A DNA stretch of 9,295 nt from assembly GCA_016302925.1 (NCBI GenBank), contig JAEDMR010000076.1:1-9295 (forward strand), read 5' to 3'. The DNA is from Bacillota bacterium. GTDB taxonomy: Bacteria; Bacillota; Clostridia; Peptostreptococcales; Anaerovoracaceae. Position numbers and translations under genes: made by a program. Positions 5,511-9,295 of the stretch are shown piece after piece. Under the pieces are notes generated by a model that was given only the letters and a program-made list of their open reading frames with translations, searched no databases and was not told the DNA's origin. Numbering within the stretch: position 1 is the stretch's first letter; each line of letters opens with the position of its first letter.

Positions 5511-6980
5511 TTATTCTTCTTCGTCGCCCTGATCCAGCCAGGTGACCAGAGAACCTGCGAATTTATGCTTGGTTTTTTCTGTGACACCACAGTAAAGAAT
5601 GGTGAGATTGGCATTCTTCTGGCGAAGGAAAGTACACGGTGTCAGAACCGATGTATCTTCTACTTTCATAGAGTTATCGCCAGTGAATTCCATAAATGCT
5701 TCTTCGAAGGAATCCAGCAGCGCTTCGGTGGTGCCGGTTGGCCGACCGGTCAGTCCGTAGAAGATCGGATAGTCTTTTTTTATCCTGAATTTTACATCAC
5801 AGAGTCCGCAGATGGTTTCATAGGACTCGCAGATTTCATCCAGAAGCGTCTGGTCGCTGCTCATGGCAGAAACTTGTATTTTCAGCAGATTATCCTTACA
5901 TGATATTCTTCCGATGTTGGTGATGGCAGTAATCACACCTTCATCATTCCGCTGGTATATGCCGTCGAAAATTGTGTACATCAGGCTGACCAGATTATCG
6001 GTGTCCCCGGAATCGAGAACATGGGAAGGAAGATCCACTTCTTCGTAGGTATATTCGATTTCCGGATAATCATCATGATATTTTTCATAGATCTTTTCAA
6101 TGGAGTTTTCCATCTTCCGTTGGAATTTCTCGGTATCGCTGTCATTGATAACAACGGTCATGGATGCCTTGGACGGTGTAAAATCTGCACTGCGGCCACC
6201 GTAAAATGTTCCCAGTTCGAAGAGCAGGGAAGTGGATTTGAAGTTTGCCAGCACGTTTCCAAGTACTTTGACTGGATTCGGCACTGTATCTATTTTTCCG
6301 TCCACCAGCAGGGAAGGACAGTTCTTCAATGTAATCTTATAGGCCTTGTTGTAGGTCGGTTTCTGGTATTCCAGTTTATGGGTAATCTGAATCTGACGGT
6401 ATCCTCCGGTGACGGTGGATACTCTTGAGCCAACGGAATTGCCAAGGCAGAATATTGACGTGTCATCGGTAAAGTGTCCGATATCAAATCCCTGTGCGCC
6501 GGTTTTCTGACCATTTTCTTCTGCCAGAAAAACCACACTCAGCTTACCGTGATTTATGGCATTTTTTGCAACGCAGAGGGCAACTGCCATTTCTTCCACA
6601 TGGTTTTCCATATGATCCGCATCAAAAGAGCAGACGAGTGCAGCGGGCGGTACATCGCCTGCGTTCTCAGATGCCCTGACGGTAAAAATTACATTCCCCG
6701 CATCATCTGTCGTTGCAGGGATTTCCTTGTTTTTCGCCCATGAAAGAAGGTATCCGGCCACGTCCGTGTTGGTATCCATGGAACCCAGGGAGTCACGAAG
6801 ATCCGTTTCATAGGCAGTCAGTTTCTCTTCCAGCACTTCTTCCAGGCTGGGTTCTGCTGCCTCTTCCTCATGGAGGAGGAAGAGGGCTCCACCGATGCAG
6901 ATGGCGATGACTGCAATGACTGCAGTACCGATCAGCATGTGTTTTTTATGTTGTTTTATCATCTTTACAAGTTTTCTCAT
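5511..6980 (-). CDS. Membrane-anchored degenerate M20/PepD-like protein, probable pseudopeptidase
   Basis: A 489-residue protein with a basic N-terminus (MRKLVKMIKQHKKH), one membrane segment at about 15-36, and the rest probably outside the cell. The soluble part follows the order of PepD-type M20 dipeptidases. ALVCSFDAD (114-122) sits where GHLDMV is expected, FLAEENGQKTGAQGFD (151-166) matches TxEExGxxGAxGL, AYKITLKN (213-220) matches the start of the lid domain, and FYGGRSADFTP (259-269) matches the FxGGTxRNAIP segment. Several metal-binding positions appear lost: His of HLD is Ser118, the Asp of GADNG has no counterpart, the Asp of NxDSEE is Gly180, and the final HAGLECG is absent. Asp120 and Glu154-Glu155 remain. 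It is therefore likely non-hydrolytic, perhaps binding peptides. The ATG follows AAGGGG with 8 bases between. The function is unknown. Confidence 0.75.
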   Translation of the reverse strand: MRKLVKMIKQHKKHMLIGTAVIAVIAICIGGALFLLHEEEAAEPSLEEVLEEKLTAYETDLRDSLGSMDTNTDVAGYLLSWAKNKEIPATTDDAGNVIFTVRASENAGDVPPAALVCSFDADHMENHVEEMAVALCVAKNAINHGKLSVVFLAEENGQKTGAQGFDIGHFTDDTSIFCLGNSVGSRVSTVTGGYRQIQITHKLEYQKPTYNKAYKITLKNCPSLLVDGKIDTVPNPVKVLGNVLANFKSTSLLFELGTFYGGRSADFTPSKASMTVVINDSDTEKFQRKMENSIEKIYEKYHDDYPEIEYTYEEVDLPSHVLDSGDTDNLVSLMYTIFDGIYQRNDEGVITAITNIGRISCKDNLLKIQVSAMSSDQTLLDEICESYETICGLCDVKFRIKKDYPIFYGLTGRPTGTTEALLDSFEEAFMEFTGDNSMKVEDTSVLTPCTFLRQKNANLTILYCGVTEKTKHKFAGSLVTWLDQGDEEE

Positions 6981-7038
6981 ATCCGTTTCCCCTTGATTTT
7001 CAGAAATTTTTTTCTAAACTTCAAAAAAAGTCTTATTT

Positions 7039-7048
7039 ATGATAACAT
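7039..7048. promoter_or_regulatory. Symmetric extended -10 element, possible bidirectional promoter
   Basis: The ten bases ATGATAACAT read ATGTTATCAT on the other strand, so both strands carry TGnTAnCAT, an extended -10 motif. Plus-strand transcription would begin near 7055, 60 bases before the acetyltransferase. Minus-strand transcription would begin near 7032, about 50 bases before the membrane protein. No good -35 box is seen either way, which fits extended -10 promoters. The rest of the 134-base gap (6981-7114) is A/T-rich. Confidence 0.4.
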
Positions 7049-7114
7049 ATATAGATGAAAAAAAACAGTGATTCACGAAAAAATCACAAAATCGTAAGAA
7101 AACGGAGGGTTAGA

Positions 7115-7669
7115 ATGGATAACAGGAAAATTGTGCAGACGGAATACTCCAGGCTGTATCTGCGGGAAAGCACCTTTGATGACTGCAGATATTTCGCGGA
7201 TTGGGAGACACAGCCTGCTGTGACAGAGTTTTTCACCATCAATGAAGGAAGAGATTATGAGGAAGTCGTGCGGGAGTTTCTGAGCCGGGAAGGTGACGAA
7301 ACCCAGGTGCAGTTCACTGTTTGTCTCAAAGAAAACGATCATCCGGTGGGGAGAATCTACATCAGCCGGATTGATGATCACTATGACTCTCTGGATATTA
7401 CCAGAATCTATATCGCGGATCCCGCCATGCGGGGAAAAGGGCTGGGGGAAGAAGCGCTTCGTCTGGCTTTGCAGTATGCCTTTGAGGAAAGAAACTGTGA
7501 ACGGGTCACACTGGACTACTTTACCGGAAACATTATCGCGTCAACACTCTATCAGAAGGTGGGATTCCGGAATGAAGGAAACATGCGGCACGGCGGAAAA
7601 AAGAATGGAACGTACGTAGACCTTCACCTGATGTCCATGCTCCGGGATGAATATTTTGCACAGAAATAA
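7115..7669 (+). CDS. GNAT-family N-acetyltransferase (RimJ/RimL-like)
   Basis: A 184-residue single-domain acetyltransferase that would transfer an acetyl group from acetyl-CoA to an amine; the acceptor is unknown. The N-terminus YSRLYLRESTFDDCRYFADW resembles the beta-1/alpha-1 part of RimJ/RimL-type enzymes. The acetyl-CoA pyrophosphate loop is RGKGLG (106-111) within IADPAMRGKGLGEEAL. GNIIASTLYQKVGF at about 138-151 is the typical N-x-x-A-x-x-LY-x-K-x-GF motif B. The ATG at 7115 follows GGAGGG with an adequate gap; an in-frame ATG 20 codons upstream would add a lysine-rich segment with no ribosome binding site. In Bacillus subtilis a GNAT gene, ribT, closes the rib operon, but this gene is unlinked to the operon, on the other strand and of a different subtype, so I do not call it ribT. 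Confidence 0.88.
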   Translation: MDNRKIVQTEYSRLYLRESTFDDCRYFADWETQPAVTEFFTINEGRDYEEVVREFLSREGDETQVQFTVCLKENDHPVGRIYISRIDDHYDSLDITRIYIADPAMRGKGLGEEALRLALQYAFEERNCERVTLDYFTGNIIASTLYQKVGFRNEGNMRHGGKKNGTYVDLHLMSMLRDEYFAQK

Positions 7670-7695
7670 AAACGCGAAATGTAAATTTTTCGTTA

Positions 7696-7723
7696 TTGAC
7701 TTTTCATTGATGTGGTATATAAT
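7696..7723 (+). promoter_or_regulatory. Promoter of nrdD
   Basis: TTGACT (7696-7701) and a perfect TATAAT (7718-7723) are separated by 16 bases, giving a start near 7730 and a leader of about 74 bases before the nrdD ATG. The NrdR-type palindrome directly downstream overlaps the predicted start region. Confidence 0.8.
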
Positions 7724-7734
7724 TTTTAATGCAT

Positions 7735-7750
7735 ACACTATATGTAGTAT
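7735..7750 (+). promoter_or_regulatory. NrdR-box-like operator
   Basis: ACACTATATGTAGTAT matches the published NrdR box pattern (roughly acaCwAtATaTwGtgt) at 14 of 16 positions. It lies 11 bases downstream of the -10 box of nrdD. NrdR is the nucleotide-sensing repressor of ribonucleotide reductase genes. Such boxes usually come in pairs; I saw no good second copy about three helical turns away on either side. Confidence 0.65.
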
Positions 7751-7803
7751 GTTTTTATAATGAAAGTTATCGACATAAAAATGAAAGAAAAGGAAGGTTT
7801 GAC

Positions 7804-9295
7804 ATGGACTGTATCAGACAGATTGTAAAGAGAGACGGCAGAACGGTGCCATTTGACGTGAATAAGATCGCCGACGCCATTTTTAAGGCGGCGCAGGTGC
7901 TGGGAGGACGGGACAGAGAAATGTCTGTCTACCTTGCGAAACAGGTGGAGCTGTATCTACTTGAAGTCTGTCATAACTCCATTCCGACGGTGGAGCAGAT
8001 TCAGGACGCAGTGGAAAAGATTCTGATTGAAGCCGGACATGCACGTACTGCCAAGGAATATATCCTTTACCGTGCGGAGAGAACCCGCGTCAGAGACATG
8101 AATACCAAACTGATGCGGATTTATGAGGATCTGACCTTTAAAGAAGCGAAGGAAAACGAAATAAAGCGTGAAAACGCCAATATCGACGGAAATACAGCCA
8201 TGGGAACCATGCTGAAATACGGTTCAGAGGGTGCCAAGGAATTCTATAAAATGTACGTTATCGATCCGAAGCATGTGAAGGCACATGAAGAAGGTGACAT
8301 CCATATTCACGATATGGACTTCTATACCCTGACCATGACCTGCTGCCAGATCGACCTGCTGAAACTGCTGGAAGGCGGATTCAGTACGGGACACGGTCAT
8401 CTGCGGGAGCCGAATGACATTGAAAGCTATGCAGCGCTGGCATGCATCGCAATCCAGTCCAACCAGAATGACCAGCATGGAGGCCAGTCTGTGCCGAACT
8501 TTGATTACGGCATGGCGCCGGGCGTACGCAAGGCGTACAAGCGTCTGTACTGGACCAATGTGGGCAAGATGCTGGACTTCCTTCACGGTACCGACGACGG
8601 TGTGGCGAAGATGAAGGAACTGGGAAAGAAAATCCAGGACGAGCATGGTGTGGAACCATGTATGGCCTGGGATAACAATTATAAAGAAATCGAACTGGAA
8701 GAACTGAAAAAAATCGTTAGCGAAGAAGATGCCAAGCATCTGCAGCAGCAGGCGACCAGATATTCGGATCAGGAAATCCGAAGAAAGACCTACCAGGCCA
8801 TGGAAGCCTTTATTCATAACCTGAACACCATGCATTCCAGAGCCGGCGCACAGGTTCCGTTCAGTTCCATCAACTACGGCACTGATACTTCTCCGGAAGG
8901 CAGACTGGTGATGGAATGCGTCATGCTTGCAACCGAAGCCGGTCTGGGCAACGGAGAAACGCCAATCTTCCCAATCCAGATATTCAAAGTGAAGGAAGGC
9001 GTCAACTATAATCCTGAAGATCCGAACTACGACCTGTTCAAGCTGGCATGCAAGGTATCAGCCAAGCGTCTGTTCCCGAACTTCTCTTTCCTTGATGCAC
9101 CGTTTAACAAGCAGTACCTCATCGAAGGCCATCCGGAAACGGAATGTGCCTACATGGGATGCCGTACCCGCGTTATCGGCAATGTATATGACCCGACCAG
9201 AGAAATCGTATACGGAAGAGGCAATCTGTCCTTTACATCCATCAATCTGCCGCGGCTTGCCATCAAGGCCAAGGGAGACATCGACTTCTTTTTTG
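7804..9295 (+). CDS. nrdD: Anaerobic (class III) ribonucleoside-triphosphate reductase, N-terminal part
   Basis: NrdD makes deoxyribonucleoside triphosphates without oxygen using a glycyl radical installed by NrdG. The window holds the first 497 codons; the family usually has 700 or more residues, so the C-terminal zinc cysteines and the glycyl radical loop lie beyond the edge. Residues 1 to about 95 form an ATP-cone (IVKRDGRTVPFD, then ILYRAERTRVRD), the allosteric site for overall activity. The catalytic barrel shows GDIHIHDMDFY at about 164-174, Cys180-Cys181 followed by QIDLLKLL, NDQHGGQSVPNFDYG near 222-236, NTMHSRAGAQVPFSS, and MGCRTRV with Cys453. Two cysteines in these positions are the active-site pair of the family. 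The frame is open with no stop codon. The ATG follows AAGGAAGG with 6 bases between. An NrdR-type box lies upstream. NrdG would be expected downstream. Confidence 0.97.
   Translation, partial: MDCIRQIVKRDGRTVPFDVNKIADAIFKAAQVLGGRDREMSVYLAKQVELYLLEVCHNSIPTVEQIQDAVEKILIEAGHARTAKEYILYRAERTRVRDMNTKLMRIYEDLTFKEAKENEIKRENANIDGNTAMGTMLKYGSEGAKEFYKMYVIDPKHVKAHEEGDIHIHDMDFYTLTMTCCQIDLLKLLEGGFSTGHGHLREPNDIESYAALACIAIQSNQNDQHGGQSVPNFDYGMAPGVRKAYKRLYWTNVGKMLDFLHGTDDGVAKMKELGKKIQDEHGVEPCMAWDNNYKEIELEELKKIVSEEDAKHLQQQATRYSDQEIRRKTYQAMEAFIHNLNTMHSRAGAQVPFSSINYGTDTSPEGRLVMECVMLATEAGLGNGETPIFPIQIFKVKEGVNYNPEDPNYDLFKLACKVSAKRLFPNFSFLDAPFNKQYLIEGHPETECAYMGCRTRVIGNVYDPTREIVYGRGNLSFTSINLPRLAIKAKGDIDFFF

Noticed and set aside
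7115..7669. Considered calling the GNAT gene ribT because of the nearby rib operon
   Set aside because: It is about 2.4 kb from the rib promoter on the opposite strand, separated by other genes, and the sequence is RimJ/RimL-like.
7671..7694. An AACG...CGTT inverted repeat just after the GNAT stop codon, considered as a terminator
   Set aside because: The stem is short with bulges and no T tract follows; the -35 box of nrdD starts almost immediately.
8224..8835. A 203-codon minus-strand open frame within nrdD
   Set aside because: It is antisense to an uninterrupted nrdD reading frame with conserved active-site motifs.

Overview
The window looks like a chromosomal segment of an anaerobic Firmicute, most likely a Clostridia/Lachnospiraceae-type gut bacterium. 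The grounds are family-level only: a DUF5688-like protein end, a Bacillus-type rib operon (ribD-ribE-ribBA-ribH) behind an FMN riboswitch, rubrerythrin, an anaerobic class III ribonucleotide reductase with an NrdR-type box, AGGAGG ribosome binding sites and SigA-like promoters. No insertion sequence, tRNA, rRNA, phage gene or CRISPR array is visible.

Layout. Bases 1-212 (+) are the tail of a DUF5688-like gene, convergent with the rib operon. Bases 243-4721 (-) hold the complete riboflavin operon. Read in transcription order it is a SigA-type promoter, FMN aptamer, two candidate intrinsic terminators, a perfect hairpin next to the ribD ribosome binding site, then ribD, ribE, ribBA, ribH and a HAD-family phosphatase, ending in a terminator that overlaps the last codons of the HAD gene. 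The four rib enzymes take GTP and ribulose 5-phosphate to riboflavin, apart from one dephosphorylation step. The HAD enzyme, 12 bases after ribH, is an attractive candidate for that step. Bases 4825-5421 (+) encode a divergently transcribed rubrerythrin. A bidirectional-looking terminator separates it from the next gene.

Bases 5511-6980 (-) encode a membrane-anchored protein that resembles the PepD branch of M20 peptidases but has lost most metal ligands. It is probably a pseudoenzyme with an extracytoplasmic domain. It is divergent from a GNAT acetyltransferase (7115-7669, +); between them lies an almost symmetric extended -10 element that could serve both directions. Bases 7804-9295 (+) are the first 497 codons of nrdD, preceded by a clear promoter and one NrdR-box-like palindrome at the expected transcription start. 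The gene runs off the right edge before the glycyl-radical and zinc sites.

Most of the window is conventional. The points worth a second look are the HAD gene as the missing phosphatase, the degenerate membrane-bound M20 protein, the layered structure of the rib leader, the TTG start of ribE behind an unusually long Shine-Dalgarno match, and the shared -10 element. Translation starts were chosen by ribosome binding site and family alignment, and several are downstream of the longest open frame. No database search was possible; family assignments rest on recognised motifs.
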